From contig NC_012587.1 of NCBI RefSeq assembly GCF_000018545.1, positions 372,001 to 436,000 on the forward strand: 64,000 nucleotides of DNA, written 5' to 3'. The first letter of the stretch is position 1. Each line of letters starts with the position of its first letter. The notes beneath the pieces were generated by a model. That model was given only the letters and a program-made list of their open reading frames with translations. It made no database searches and was not told the DNA's origin. Shown here one piece after another: positions 34,734 to 43,743 of this stretch. Source of the DNA: Sinorhizobium fredii NGR234. GTDB taxonomy: Bacteria > Pseudomonadota > Alphaproteobacteria > Rhizobiales > Rhizobiaceae. The position numbers and the translations under genes are program-made.

Positions 34734-35873
34734 ATGACCACGGCCTATGAAACCGGAACCTTTGTCGGACGGGCGTGGCGCCCGGACGTCGAGGGACCGA
34801 GCCTGGTGACCGTCCGGGACGGCGAATTGATCGACATCACCTCGAAGCGGGTGCCGACGATGCGCGACCTCCTCGATCTTTCCGATCCCGTCGCTCATGC
34901 CCGTTCGGCTTCCGGAGAGGCGATTGCCTCCGTCGATGCCGTCATGGCCAGGCCGGCGGGGGGCAGCGACGAGGTCCATCTTCTTGCCCCTTGCGACCTC
35001 CAGGCGGTCAAGGCCTGCGGCGTCACCTTCGCCCGCTCGATGATCGAGCGCGTCATCGAGGAGCGCGCCGCCGGCGACGCGACACGCGCCGAGACGATCC
35101 GCGCCCGGATGACGGCGATCATCGGCGACAGCCTGAGAAACCTGAAGGCGGGTTCGCCGGAAGCTGCCGGCGTCAAGGCCGCCCTGATCGACGAGGGCGT
35201 CTGGTCGCAATATCTCGAAGTCGGCATCGGGCCTGACGCCGAGGTCTTCACCAAGGCCCAGCCGCTCTCGTCGGTAGGCTGGGGCGCCGCGGTCGGCCTG
35301 CATCCGATTTCGCGCTGGAACAACCCGGAGCCGGAGATCGTCCTTGCGGTTTCCGCCGACGGGCGCATCAAGGGCGCGACGCTCGGCAACGATGTCAACC
35401 TGCGCGATGTCGAGGGGCGCTCGGCGCTGCTGCTCGGCAAGGCCAAGGACAACAATGCGTCCTGCGCGATCGGCCCCTTCATCCGCCTCTTCGACGAGAC
35501 CTACTCGATCGACGACGTGCGCCATGCGGACCTCGATCTCCTGATCGAAGGCCCGGATGGCTTTCACCTGAAGGGGGCGAGCACCATGCGCGAGATCAGC
35601 CGCGACCCCCTCGACCTCGTCGCCCAGACGATCGGATCGCATCACCAGTACCCGGACGGGCTGATGCTCTTCATGGGAACGCTCTTCGCGCCCGTCGAGG
35701 ACCGCGGCGAGCCGGGCCAGGGCTTTACCCACAAGATCGGCGACGTGGTGACCATTTCCAGCCCCGCCCTCGGCAGTCTCGTCAACACGGTGCGCCTGTC
35801 CACCGATTGCCCGCCCTGGACCTTCGGCACCGCGGCGCTGATGCGCAATCTCGCCAAACGCGGGCTGCTGTAG
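34734..35873 (+). CDS. Fumarylacetoacetate hydrolase family protein
   Basis: A 379-aa FAH-superfamily enzyme. The metal-binding region includes HPISRWNNPEPEIVLAVS (acidic ligands E..E) and the conserved GNDVNLRDVEGRSALLLGKAKDNNASCAIGP stretch (residue range about 220-250). The long N-terminal domain and this pattern resemble the subgroup annotated as sugar-acid dehydratases/hydrolases (for example 2-keto-3-deoxy-arabonate dehydratase-like). Reaction not certain. ATG 34734 has GGAGGG 6 bp upstream; ATG 34728 abuts that site. Confidence 0.82.
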   Translation: MTTAYETGTFVGRAWRPDVEGPSLVTVRDGELIDITSKRVPTMRDLLDLSDPVAHARSASGEAIASVDAVMARPAGGSDEVHLLAPCDLQAVKACGVTFARSMIERVIEERAAGDATRAETIRARMTAIIGDSLRNLKAGSPEAAGVKAALIDEGVWSQYLEVGIGPDAEVFTKAQPLSSVGWGAAVGLHPISRWNNPEPEIVLAVSADGRIKGATLGNDVNLRDVEGRSALLLGKAKDNNASCAIGPFIRLFDETYSIDDVRHADLDLLIEGPDGFHLKGASTMREISRDPLDLVAQTIGSHHQYPDGLMLFMGTLFAPVEDRGEPGQGFTHKIGDVVTISSPALGSLVNTVRLSTDCPPWTFGTAALMRNLAKRGLL

Positions 35874-35960
35874 GCGCGAGGAAATCGGACGGATTGCATC
35901 CGTGCGCCGTTCGTCGCAATCTCAGGCGGCTGGATGGATCGTCGGGGGCTGGGGGTCGAA

Positions 35961-36326
35961 ATGAAAGTCGCTATCGGGTTGGCCGCCGCCAGCCTGTTCG
36001 TTGCAGTCGCGGCGCATCCGCTGCGGGCAGAACCGTTGCGGAGCGTCGATGAAGTCAGCGAAGCACTCGGCAAGTGCTGGACGCCGCCCGCCGGCATCAA
36101 GGGCTCCTTCGTCACCCTGAAATTCGGCTTCCGAGGCAACGGCACCCTGATGGGCCCGCCCCAGCCGACGGCGATCCGCGTCACCGGCGATGCGGACCAG
36201 CGCGAGGCCTTCGTCGCCGCCGCGACCGAGGCTCTCGAGAAGTGCATGCCGCTTGAATTTACACAGGAGCTTGCCGGCGAAATCGCCGGCAATGTCTTCA
36301 CGCTGCAGTTCTTTTCGGCGGACTGA
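35961..36326 (+). CDS. Secreted hypothetical protein with TonB-C-like fold pattern
   Basis: A 121-aa exported protein: signal peptide MKVAIGLAAASLFVAVAAHPLRA (cleavage near residue 23), then a mature domain with two cysteines (C39-region KCWTPP and LEKCMPLEF) and alternating strand pattern VTLKFGFRGNGTLMGP...FTLQFFSAD. This resembles periplasmic TolA/TonB C-terminal-like domains, but that is tentative. An upstream in-frame ATG at 35934 would destroy the signal peptide. Confidence 0.72.
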   Translation: MKVAIGLAAASLFVAVAAHPLRAEPLRSVDEVSEALGKCWTPPAGIKGSFVTLKFGFRGNGTLMGPPQPTAIRVTGDADQREAFVAAATEALEKCMPLEFTQELAGEIAGNVFTLQFFSAD

Positions 36327-36526
36327 CGCGGCGACCACCGGAATCCGAGCGCCGGCGCCACACTGAAACGTTCATGCGTTTGGCCTTCCGCCCATTCCAT
36401 CGCAGGCGCCGCGGTACAACCTGAAGATTGCGGCCCTGTTCCCGCAGGAACAACTCCTGGCTCTCCCACCGACTAGCAATTTGCTCACGCCAGATCGGCG
36501 TAGCAACCGCAACTCACGAGGAAGCC

Positions 36527-39484
36527 ATGAGCAAGAAAGTGAAGTCCATAGCGCCGCCTCAGGCGTCGCTCGCGCTTGATCCGCTGGCCGCCGCCTACAC
36601 CATACCCGGCGTCGGCGATCAGACGGTCAACGGCGACGACGCCAGCAATTCCATCAGCACCGGCTCCGGTCTCGACACGATCAATGGCGGCCTCGGCGCC
36701 GACACGATCAGGGCCGGCACCGGCGACGACGAAATCCTGAACATGAACGTCGAGGCCCTGGTGGGCGACCAGATCGACGGCGGTCTCGGCTTCGACGAAC
36801 TCGGCATCGATTTCAGCGGTTCAAGCAAGGGGGTCTCCTTTACCGCCTTCGACCCGATTGTCTCGAAGGCGGTCCTCGGTGCCACCATCGTCAATGTCGA
36901 GCGATTCGAACTGGAGGGCAGCAATTTCGCCGACAGCTTCACCGGCGGTCGCTGGGACGACTGGTTCGAAGGCGGCGCCGGCGATGACGTTCTGAACGGC
37001 GGCATCGGCAAGGACTGGCTTTCAGGGGACGGCGGCAGCGACAGGATCTATGGCGGCAACGGCGGCGATTCCGTGCTGGGAGGTGCCGGCGACGACTACC
37101 TCTCCGGCGGGTATGGAGTGGACTGGCTTTCTGCCGACGAGGGCAACGACACCCTGCTCGGCGGCGCCGGCGGCGACTACCTCTACGGTCATTCCGGCAA
37201 CGACAACATCAAGGGCGAGAGCGGCACGGATACGATTTCCGGCGGCTCGGGTCGCGATACCATCGATGGCGGGTCGGAGGACGACTATCTTGCCGGCGAC
37301 GGCGACAATGACACCGTCCTCGGTGGCGCAGGCAACGATACGATCCGGCACAACATGGAAAGCTGGGCAAACGACGGCAAGGACGTGCTCGACGGCGGCA
37401 TCGGCCACGATGAAGTCGTCCTGGTCGGCCTTTCCGGCACCTTCACCGCCAAGTCCTCCGCGACCAAGCAGACGCTTTCCAACGGCACCACCATCGTCAA
37501 TTTTGAAGCCTATACGATCAATGGTTCGGAAACGGCCGACAGGTTCACCGGCTGGACTGGCGCAGATACACTCTCCGGATACTCCGGCAACGACACGCTC
37601 ATTGGCCTCGCCGGCAACGATCATCTCGACGGCGGCCTCGGCAGCGACATTCTCGACGGCGGCGACGGCAACGACCTGCTGATCGTCGGCAGCGGCGGAA
37701 AGGACGTGATCAAGGGCGGCACCGGCTATGACACGATCTGGATCGATCGTTCCGATGGCACCACTGGCCTGACCTTCACCGTCTCCGGCACCACCGCCAA
37801 GCTTTCCGACGGCACCGTCGTCACCGATGGCGAAAGCTTCAGGATAGAGACTGGCAGCGGCAGCGACATCATTTCCGCCGGTACGGCGGGCTATCTCAGC
37901 ATCGACGCCGGAAGCGGCAATAACCGGCTGACCGGTGGCAAGGGCGGCGACAGCTTCTACAGCACGAGCGGCAGCGACACGGTCTCAGGCGGAGACGGCG
38001 ACGACCGCATCGCCGACTACGGCGGCGGCACCAACAAGCTCGATGGCGGCAACGGGAACGACTCTGTTTCCGCGGAAACGGAGACGGGGACGGCGCTGAC
38101 CACGATGCTCGGAGGTGCGGGCAGCGACAGCCTGAGCGTCAACTACGGCGGTGGATCCACTGCAGGCCGCTTCTCCGTCGACGGTGGATCGGGGACCGAC
38201 ACGCTCTGGATAAGCCGGTATGACAGCACCAAGAACCTCACCTTCGTGCTGTCCGCGAACGCGACGCTCGTCAACGGCGACGTCACGGTGAAAAACATCG
38301 AGAAGATCAACTTCACCTCCGGCCAAGGGCACGACACGCTGACGGCGGGCAGCCTTGATGACGACCTCAACGGCATGGGCGGCAACGACACGCTCAAGGG
38401 TCTTGGCGGTGACGACGACCTGACCGGCTGGACGGGCGCCGACACGCTCTATGGCGGGGATGGCAACGACGGGCTTTGGGGCAGCGGTGGCATCAAGGAC
38501 ACCAGCGCCGACAGGCTGCACGGCGAAAAGGGCAACGACGTTCTCAACGTGAATGCAGGGGACTATGCTTCCGGCGGCGATGGCTTCGACCGCCTTGTCA
38601 TCGAGTTCGGCGAAGAGACGTTCGACGTGTCCTTCGTCTTCGGCAACGGCCTCGTCAAGGTGAACGCCAACACGTCCTTCACCGGGATGGAAGCGCTCGA
38701 ATACGTGGGCGGCTCAGGCAAGGACGCGGTGACCGGTAGCGCGCAGATCGACTATCTCGACGGCGGGCTCGGAAACGATACGCTCAGGGGCGGCGGCGGC
38801 AATGACTATCTGATCGACGGAAGAGGGAACGACAGGCTCTATGGCGATGCTGGCAATGACACGTTCGACCGCTTCAGCGATGGGACCGGCACCGACCATT
38901 TCGACGGCGGCTCGGGTGTCGACACGCTCGAATTCGACATCATCTCCGATCAGTCGGTCATCGTCGACCTGGAAAACAGTGCCAGAAACGGCGGTGTCGC
39001 GACCGGTCTGACGCTTGTGAGCATAGAAAACGTGGTTGGCCAGAATACCGACGACACGATCCTTGGCAACGGCGTCGCCAATACACTGAAGGGTGGAATG
39101 GGCGACGACCGGCTCGATGGCCGCGCCGGCAACGACAAGCTTGAAGGCGGCGCCCACGGCGACTTGCTGACCGGCGGGACCGGCGCGGACCAGTTCATCT
39201 ATGCCTCCGGGGATGCGATCGGCTCCGGCGACCAGATCACCGACTTCAAGCGTGGCGAGGACAAGCTCGTTATCGACAAGGGCGTGTTCCACTTCTCCAA
39301 TCTCGTGCTCTATTCCGGAACCGACCTGAAGGCGACAGGCACGGCCGCCCAGTTCTTCTTCGAGAAGGACAACGGCCGCCTCTGGTACGACGCCGACGGC
39401 ACCGGCAACGAGGCCGACGCAGTGCTGGTCGCGACGCTGGACAAGGTCACGTCGCTTGCGACGACCGACTTCCTGTTGACCTAG
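36527..39484 (+). CDS. RTX calcium-binding secreted protein
   Basis: A 985-aa repeats-in-toxin protein. Dozens of nonapeptides of form GGxGxDxLx (for example GGAGDDVLNGG, GGNGDDRL-like runs) form calcium-binding beta rolls in several blocks. Between the blocks are five non-RTX modules of about 45 residues (near residues 90-140, 300-345, 405-450, 560-610 and 700-750), each with a strand pattern like LTFTVSGTTAKL...VVTDGESFRI. There is no N-terminal signal peptide; the C-terminus ends LATTDFLLT, a typical type I secretion signal. Start ATG 36527 has GAGGAA upstream. No type I transporter genes are adjacent, so secretion would use one encoded elsewhere. Adhesion or biofilm role is inference. Confidence 0.87.
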   Translation: MSKKVKSIAPPQASLALDPLAAAYTIPGVGDQTVNGDDASNSISTGSGLDTINGGLGADTIRAGTGDDEILNMNVEALVGDQIDGGLGFDELGIDFSGSSKGVSFTAFDPIVSKAVLGATIVNVERFELEGSNFADSFTGGRWDDWFEGGAGDDVLNGGIGKDWLSGDGGSDRIYGGNGGDSVLGGAGDDYLSGGYGVDWLSADEGNDTLLGGAGGDYLYGHSGNDNIKGESGTDTISGGSGRDTIDGGSEDDYLAGDGDNDTVLGGAGNDTIRHNMESWANDGKDVLDGGIGHDEVVLVGLSGTFTAKSSATKQTLSNGTTIVNFEAYTINGSETADRFTGWTGADTLSGYSGNDTLIGLAGNDHLDGGLGSDILDGGDGNDLLIVGSGGKDVIKGGTGYDTIWIDRSDGTTGLTFTVSGTTAKLSDGTVVTDGESFRIETGSGSDIISAGTAGYLSIDAGSGNNRLTGGKGGDSFYSTSGSDTVSGGDGDDRIADYGGGTNKLDGGNGNDSVSAETETGTALTTMLGGAGSDSLSVNYGGGSTAGRFSVDGGSGTDTLWISRYDSTKNLTFVLSANATLVNGDVTVKNIEKINFTSGQGHDTLTAGSLDDDLNGMGGNDTLKGLGGDDDLTGWTGADTLYGGDGNDGLWGSGGIKDTSADRLHGEKGNDVLNVNAGDYASGGDGFDRLVIEFGEETFDVSFVFGNGLVKVNANTSFTGMEALEYVGGSGKDAVTGSAQIDYLDGGLGNDTLRGGGGNDYLIDGRGNDRLYGDAGNDTFDRFSDGTGTDHFDGGSGVDTLEFDIISDQSVIVDLENSARNGGVATGLTLVSIENVVGQNTDDTILGNGVANTLKGGMGDDRLDGRAGNDKLEGGAHGDLLTGGTGADQFIYASGDAIGSGDQITDFKRGEDKLVIDKGVFHFSNLVLYSGTDLKATGTAAQFFFEKDNGRLWYDADGTGNEADAVLVATLDKVTSLATTDFLLT

Positions 39485-39566
39485 TCGCGGCAGGGGCCGC
39501 CGGCCATAGCTCGGCGGCCCTCATTGTCGATGCGCTGCTGACAGCCGCCACCGCGAAAACGGCGCA

Positions 39567-39875
39567 TCAGGACCGGCATGCGGGTCTTCGCTGGCCGGAG
39601 ATCAGCCTCAGCCAGGGCGCCGAATGGAAGGCGCTCATCAGCACGTACATCGGAACCATGCCGGTGATGGCTGGCGCGTCACCCGCGGACGAACAGAGCA
39701 TGTCCGCCGGACCGCCGAGAACGCCGGCAAGCAGCGCCATGATAGCAAAAGTCGGCGCCGCCGCGAGGGACAGCCAGTCGGCGGCGACGTCTGTGGCGGT
39801 GATGCCAGCCGGGGCAGCGTCGGATACGCTGCCTGCGGCCGGCGTCCCCTTCGAGTTGTCGGCGTGGCGCAACAT
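39567..39875 (-). CDS. Small membrane protein next to DUF899 gene
   Basis: A 102-aa protein with a polar N-terminal third, then hydrophobic segments (about 36-55 and 70-86), including TGMVPMYVLMSAFHSAPWLRLI. Similar short hypothetical proteins occur in rhizobia; no function known. It begins 6 bp after the DUF899 gene on the same strand, so the two are probably co-transcribed. Confidence 0.65.
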   Translation of the reverse strand: MLRHADNSKGTPAAGSVSDAAPAGITATDVAADWLSLAAAPTFAIMALLAGVLGGPADMLCSSAGDAPAITGMVPMYVLMSAFHSAPWLRLISGQRRPACRS

Positions 39876-39881
39876 GGAGCT

Positions 39882-40679
39882 TCAGCCTTGGCCATATTCG
39901 TCGTTGCGGCGCCACCAGACACCGGTCTCGTTGCGTCCCAACGGGGCCCGGTCGAGCCACTGGTACATGCCCCATAGGCCGTCCAGCCCACGCGCATAGC
40001 TGGAATAGCTGTGATAGACGACGCCGTCGTCGAGCACGAAGGCGCTGAGGCCCGGCCGGTCGCGGGTATAGGTGGCGACGTCCGTCCCGGTCATCGCCGC
40101 GATCTGGGCGACCGGTCCTTCGCTGCCGCGCAACTGCCATTCCTGCACGGTCTTTCCTGCAAGTGGCTCGGGTGCCGGCGGCTCGCGGCGGAAGTTGTAC
40201 TCGATGCGGCCCTGGCGCTGCTCGTCTGCGGTGAACCAGACGCTGAAGTCGCGGTTGAAGTCGCCGTCGTTCGAGGACGCCCAGGGAAAGCTCCAGCCCA
40301 TCCGCCGCTTGTAGGCCTCGAGCTTGTCGAGCGGCGCGCGGGATATCGCCGAGAAGGCGACGTCGTGGTTTTCCAGATGGACGACGATGCCGTCGAACCC
40401 GTCGGCAATCGCGGAGCAGGACGGGCACCCGGCCGTGTAATCAGGCCCGAACATGAAGTGATAGACGAGCAGCTGCGAGCGCCCTCGGAAGAGCTCCCTG
40501 AGCGAGGCGCTCCCCGCGTCGGTCTCGAACCGGTAATCCTTGTCGATCCTCACCCACGGCAAGGCCTGGCGCTGCCGCGCCAGCGCATCGCTCCGGCGTG
40601 TCAGCTCCTTCTCGGCCTCCAGCAGTTCCAGCCGCGCTGCCAGCCATTCTTCCCGTGTCCCGGTCCTGTGTTCCGTCAT
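39882..40679 (-). CDS. DUF899 thioredoxin-like protein
   Basis: A 265-aa DUF899-family protein with a thioredoxin-like fold. The characteristic stretch LLVYHFMFGPDYTAGCPSCSAIADGFDG holds a CPSC-type cysteine pair at about residues 84-87, and GLSAFVLDDGVVYHSYSSYARG is the C-terminal family signature. Probably a cytosolic disulphide or peroxide-related protein; reaction unknown. Divergent from a helix-turn-helix gene 94 bp away. Confidence 0.87.
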   Translation of the reverse strand: MTEHRTGTREEWLAARLELLEAEKELTRRSDALARQRQALPWVRIDKDYRFETDAGSASLRELFRGRSQLLVYHFMFGPDYTAGCPSCSAIADGFDGIVVHLENHDVAFSAISRAPLDKLEAYKRRMGWSFPWASSNDGDFNRDFSVWFTADEQRQGRIEYNFRREPPAPEPLAGKTVQEWQLRGSEGPVAQIAAMTGTDVATYTRDRPGLSAFVLDDGVVYHSYSSYARGLDGLWGMYQWLDRAPLGRNETGVWWRRNDEYGQG

Positions 40680-40773
40680 CGCACTTTTCTCCTTCTTTCG
40701 GCTCGATGGTTCACGCGATAGAGTTAACGCCGGATGTGGAAGGGGCGGGAGTTACAAGTATGACGGGATTTCG

Positions 40774-41991
40774 ATGGATTCGCTGATCACCGCGGCGGCC
40801 CGCGCGCTGGCGACAGGCGATCCGCTCGGCGCCCTGAAGCGGGTTGCGCTGCGCGACGACCCACCGGCGCTGGCGCTGAGAGGCATCGCCATGGCGCAGC
40901 TCGGCGACTTCGCCCGGGCCAAGGTCCTCCTCAAGAATGCCACTCGCGCCTTCGGCCCGAAAGAGGCGGTGGCGCGCGCCAGATGCGTCGTCGCCGAGGC
41001 AGAAATCGCCCTCGTCTCGCGCGATCTCTCCTTTCCCGCCAAGGCGCTCGACGCGGCGCTGGCGACGCTTGAAAAACACCGCGACTGGGTGAATGCCGCG
41101 CATGCGCGCAATCTCGAGGTGCGGCGCCTGCTGCTGGTCGGCCGGCTCGACGGGGCCGAGCGCGCCCTCGCCGACATCGACCCCGCACCGCTTCCGCCCG
41201 CCTCGCGGGCCGCCTACGAGCTGGCGGTTGCCGGAATTGCAATCCGGCGCCTCAGGACGAAGGCAGCCCGGGCCGCACTTGCGCGCGCCGGACAAGCCGC
41301 GCGCGAGGCCAACATCCCCGCACTGGCGGCGGAGGTCGAAAGCGCGTCTCTCGTGCTTGAGACGCCTGCGGCACGGCTGATCGCGCAGGGCGAGGCGCGT
41401 CCCCTCCTGCTCGAGGAGGTCGAAGCGCTGCTGGCGTCGCAAGCGCTTGTCGTTGACGCCTGCCGCCATGTGCTGCGGGGCGAAGGCACCGTGGTGTCGC
41501 TCGAGACGCGGCCGGTCCTGTTCGCCTTGGCCCGCGCGCTCGCCGAAGCCTGGCCCGGTGACGTGCCGAGAGGCACGCTCGTCGCGCGCGCCTTCCGGGC
41601 GAAACATGCCGATGAATCGCATCGCGCGCGCTTGCGCGTCGAGATCGGCCGGCTGCGGGCGGAGCTTGCGACGCTGGCGGAGGTGAGGGCGACGAAGCGC
41701 GGCTTTGCCCTTGCGCCGCGGGCCGGCGAGGTCGTCGTGCTGGCGCCGCCCGTCGAAGGGCAGCATGCGGCGGTGCTCGCTCTTCTTGCCGATGGCGAGG
41801 CATGGTCGAGTTCGGCGCTGGCGATTGCCCTTGGCGCCAGCCCGCGGACGGTGCAGCGGGCGCTGGAAGCGCTGGCGGCCTCCGACCAGGTCCGGTCATT
41901 CGGCCTCGGCCGGGCGCGTCGCTGGATGACCCCGCCGGTGCCGGCATTCCCGACAATCTTGTTACTCCCCGGTCCGCTGCCGGGCGACTAG
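40774..41991 (+). CDS. Helix-turn-helix regulator with helical N-terminal domain
   Basis: A 405-aa alanine/arginine-rich protein. The first 240 residues look like TPR-type helices (LAATGDPLGALKRVALRDDPPALALRG style pattern); the middle (about 270-330) resembles an OmpR/BTAD-like winged region, LVARAFRAKHADESHRARLRVEIGRLR; a C-terminal winged helix at about 350-395 has SSALAIALGASPRTVQRALEALAAS. Start ATG 40774 is chosen from protein quality; the frame stays open further upstream. It is divergent from the DUF899 gene, which it may regulate. Confidence 0.7.
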   Translation: MDSLITAAARALATGDPLGALKRVALRDDPPALALRGIAMAQLGDFARAKVLLKNATRAFGPKEAVARARCVVAEAEIALVSRDLSFPAKALDAALATLEKHRDWVNAAHARNLEVRRLLLVGRLDGAERALADIDPAPLPPASRAAYELAVAGIAIRRLRTKAARAALARAGQAAREANIPALAAEVESASLVLETPAARLIAQGEARPLLLEEVEALLASQALVVDACRHVLRGEGTVVSLETRPVLFALARALAEAWPGDVPRGTLVARAFRAKHADESHRARLRVEIGRLRAELATLAEVRATKRGFALAPRAGEVVVLAPPVEGQHAAVLALLADGEAWSSSALAIALGASPRTVQRALEALAASDQVRSFGLGRARRWMTPPVPAFPTILLLPGPLPGD

Positions 41992-42033
41992 GATCTGCGC
42001 ATCAAACGATCTTCTGAAACGAGGGCTGCACGC

Positions 42034-42666
42034 ATGAAATATTCCCAGGCCGAAATTCTCCGCGAATATGGACCCTTTCCGGGTGCCGACAACGTGCATG
42101 GCGTCACTTTCGACGGCGAGCACGTCTGGTTCGCATCCGGCGACAAGCTCAACGCCTTCGACCCGGCGACCGGCGAGACGGTGCGCGCGATCGATGTCGC
42201 CGCCCATGCCGGCACGGCCTTCGACGGGCGGCACCTCTATCAAATCGCCGAGGACCGCATCCAGAAGATCGACCCGAAGACCGGCCGCGTGCTTTCGACT
42301 ATCCCGGCGCCCGGCGCCGGCGGCGACTCGGGGCTTACCTGGGCCGAAGGAACGCTCTGGGTCGGCCAGCATCGCGGCCGCAAAATCCACCAGATCGACC
42401 CCGAAACCGGGGCCATTCTCCGCACCATCGAGTCCAACCGCGTCGTCACCGGCGTCACCTGGATCGACGGCGAGCTCTGGCACGGCACCTGGGAGGACGA
42501 CGCGAGCGAGGTGAGAAGGGTCGATCCGGCAACCGGCAAGGTGCTGGAGACGCTCGAAATGCCGGAGGGAATCGGTGTATCGGGCCTCGAATCCGACGGC
42601 GGCGACCGGCTCTTCTGCGGCGGCGGAAAGAGCGGCAAGGTGAGGGTGGTGAAGAAGCCGAGGTGA
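42034..42666 (+). CDS. YncE/glutaminyl-cyclotransferase-like beta-propeller protein
   Basis: A 210-aa protein built of about five repeats of the type GVTFDGEHVWFASGDKLNAFDPATG and GLTWAEGTLWVGQHRGRKIHQIDPETG, each a beta-propeller blade. It has no signal peptide, unlike periplasmic YncE. Function unknown. Start ATG 42034 is well placed 42 bp after the preceding regulator gene, so it may be in that transcript. Confidence 0.75.
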   Translation: MKYSQAEILREYGPFPGADNVHGVTFDGEHVWFASGDKLNAFDPATGETVRAIDVAAHAGTAFDGRHLYQIAEDRIQKIDPKTGRVLSTIPAPGAGGDSGLTWAEGTLWVGQHRGRKIHQIDPETGAILRTIESNRVVTGVTWIDGELWHGTWEDDASEVRRVDPATGKVLETLEMPEGIGVSGLESDGGDRLFCGGGKSGKVRVVKKPR

Positions 42667-42785
42667 GCTCGTCGCGGTTTGCCGACAGCTCGATAGTGGC
42701 GGTACGTCGGTTATCGTCGTATGGTCGGTTGCCAGTTCCTCTTTACGAGCTGTGAAAGTGCAGCACGTCCAAACGGAGTCCCATA

Positions 42786-43268
42786 TTGAGCGTTGCCTTC
42801 ACCAAGGAAGAAAGCGCCGAAACGGCATCGGAAACTCTGCTGCCTGACCGCCCGATTTCACCACACCCGAACCTTGTGACGAAAGCGGGATTGAAGGCTT
42901 TGGAATCGCAGCTCCGACAGGCTCGCGAGGGTTATTCTGCTGCAAGCGCGATCGAAGACGCGAACGAGCGACGGCGGCAAGCTGCCGGGCCGCTGCGTGA
43001 TCTGCGCTACTTTGCCGAAAGAGTCCGCACGGCTCAGCTCGTCCCCGATCCGACCTCAGGCGAAACTGTGGCTTTTGGCAGCACCGTGACCTTCAGCCGT
43101 GATGATGGGCGGGTGCAGACCTATCGCATCGTCGGAGAAGACGAAGCGGACCCGAAGCTCGGGTCCATTTCCTATGTGTCCCCGGTCGCGAGGATTCTCC
43201 TGGGCAAAGCGAACGGCGAAGTCGTGAGCATAGGCGATCAAGAGCTCGAGATTGTGGCAATCTCTTAA
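42786..43268 (+). CDS. GreA/GreB-family protein lacking the acidic coiled-coil tip
   Basis: A 160-aa Gre-like protein: N-terminal extension (about 1-32), a coiled coil (about 33-85) and a C-terminal FKBP-like RNA-polymerase-binding domain (about 90-160, with ETVAFGSTVTFSRDDGRVQTYRIVGEDEADPKLGSISYVSP). In true GreA the coil tip reads GDLKENAEYH with two catalytic acidic residues; here that segment is ANERRRQAAGPLRDL. Transcript-cleavage activity is therefore doubtful. A TTG start is used, with GGAG 8 bp upstream. Confidence 0.8.
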   Translation: MSVAFTKEESAETASETLLPDRPISPHPNLVTKAGLKALESQLRQAREGYSAASAIEDANERRRQAAGPLRDLRYFAERVRTAQLVPDPTSGETVAFGSTVTFSRDDGRVQTYRIVGEDEADPKLGSISYVSPVARILLGKANGEVVSIGDQELEIVAIS

Positions 43269-43367
43269 AGCACCCTTCGGGCTCGTCAGCGCCCTTTGAG
43301 GAGGGCGAGTCGCGTGACTCCGTGCGCCGTCGAGACTGGACAACGAATTCAATCAAAAGCAGGAAAG

Positions 43368-43441
43368 TGGCTGGGGAACCTGGATTCGAACCAGGACTAA
43401 CGGAGTCAGAGTCCGCTGGTCTACCGTTAACCTATTCCCCA
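43368..43441 (-). tRNA. tRNA-Gln (CTG anticodon)
   Basis: Minus strand: acceptor TGGGGAA pairing TTCCCCA, anticodon loop CTCTGAC (CTG), T arm with GGTTCGAATCC, discriminator G73 and encoded CCA. U1:A72 and G73 are typical glutamine identity features. The following 293 bp (43442-43734) hold no recognised feature. Confidence 0.95.
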
Positions 43442-43743
43442 AGGCCCGCCGGCGGTGTGGTCGCCCGCGTCGGTGTGGCGGGCTTATAAACAAAACAACC
43501 GCCGATGCAAATACCCTTTGGCAAAAAAATGCGGCCTCCCTGTGGTGAAGGCCAGCTGCGTTTCGCTGAGGCGGATGCGGGGCGCCGATTTTCGGGCCGC
43601 CGAGGCGGCTCGGAGGCGGGCGAATCCGCGCCTTAAAAAAAGTTTGGCGAAAAAGGGCGGCGCTGGTACAGTCGCGCCAACGCAAAATCGAGAGAGCGCC
43701 TTGAGCGGCCGGAAGGCTTCGCGCGGCGCGATGGTTGAGACAA

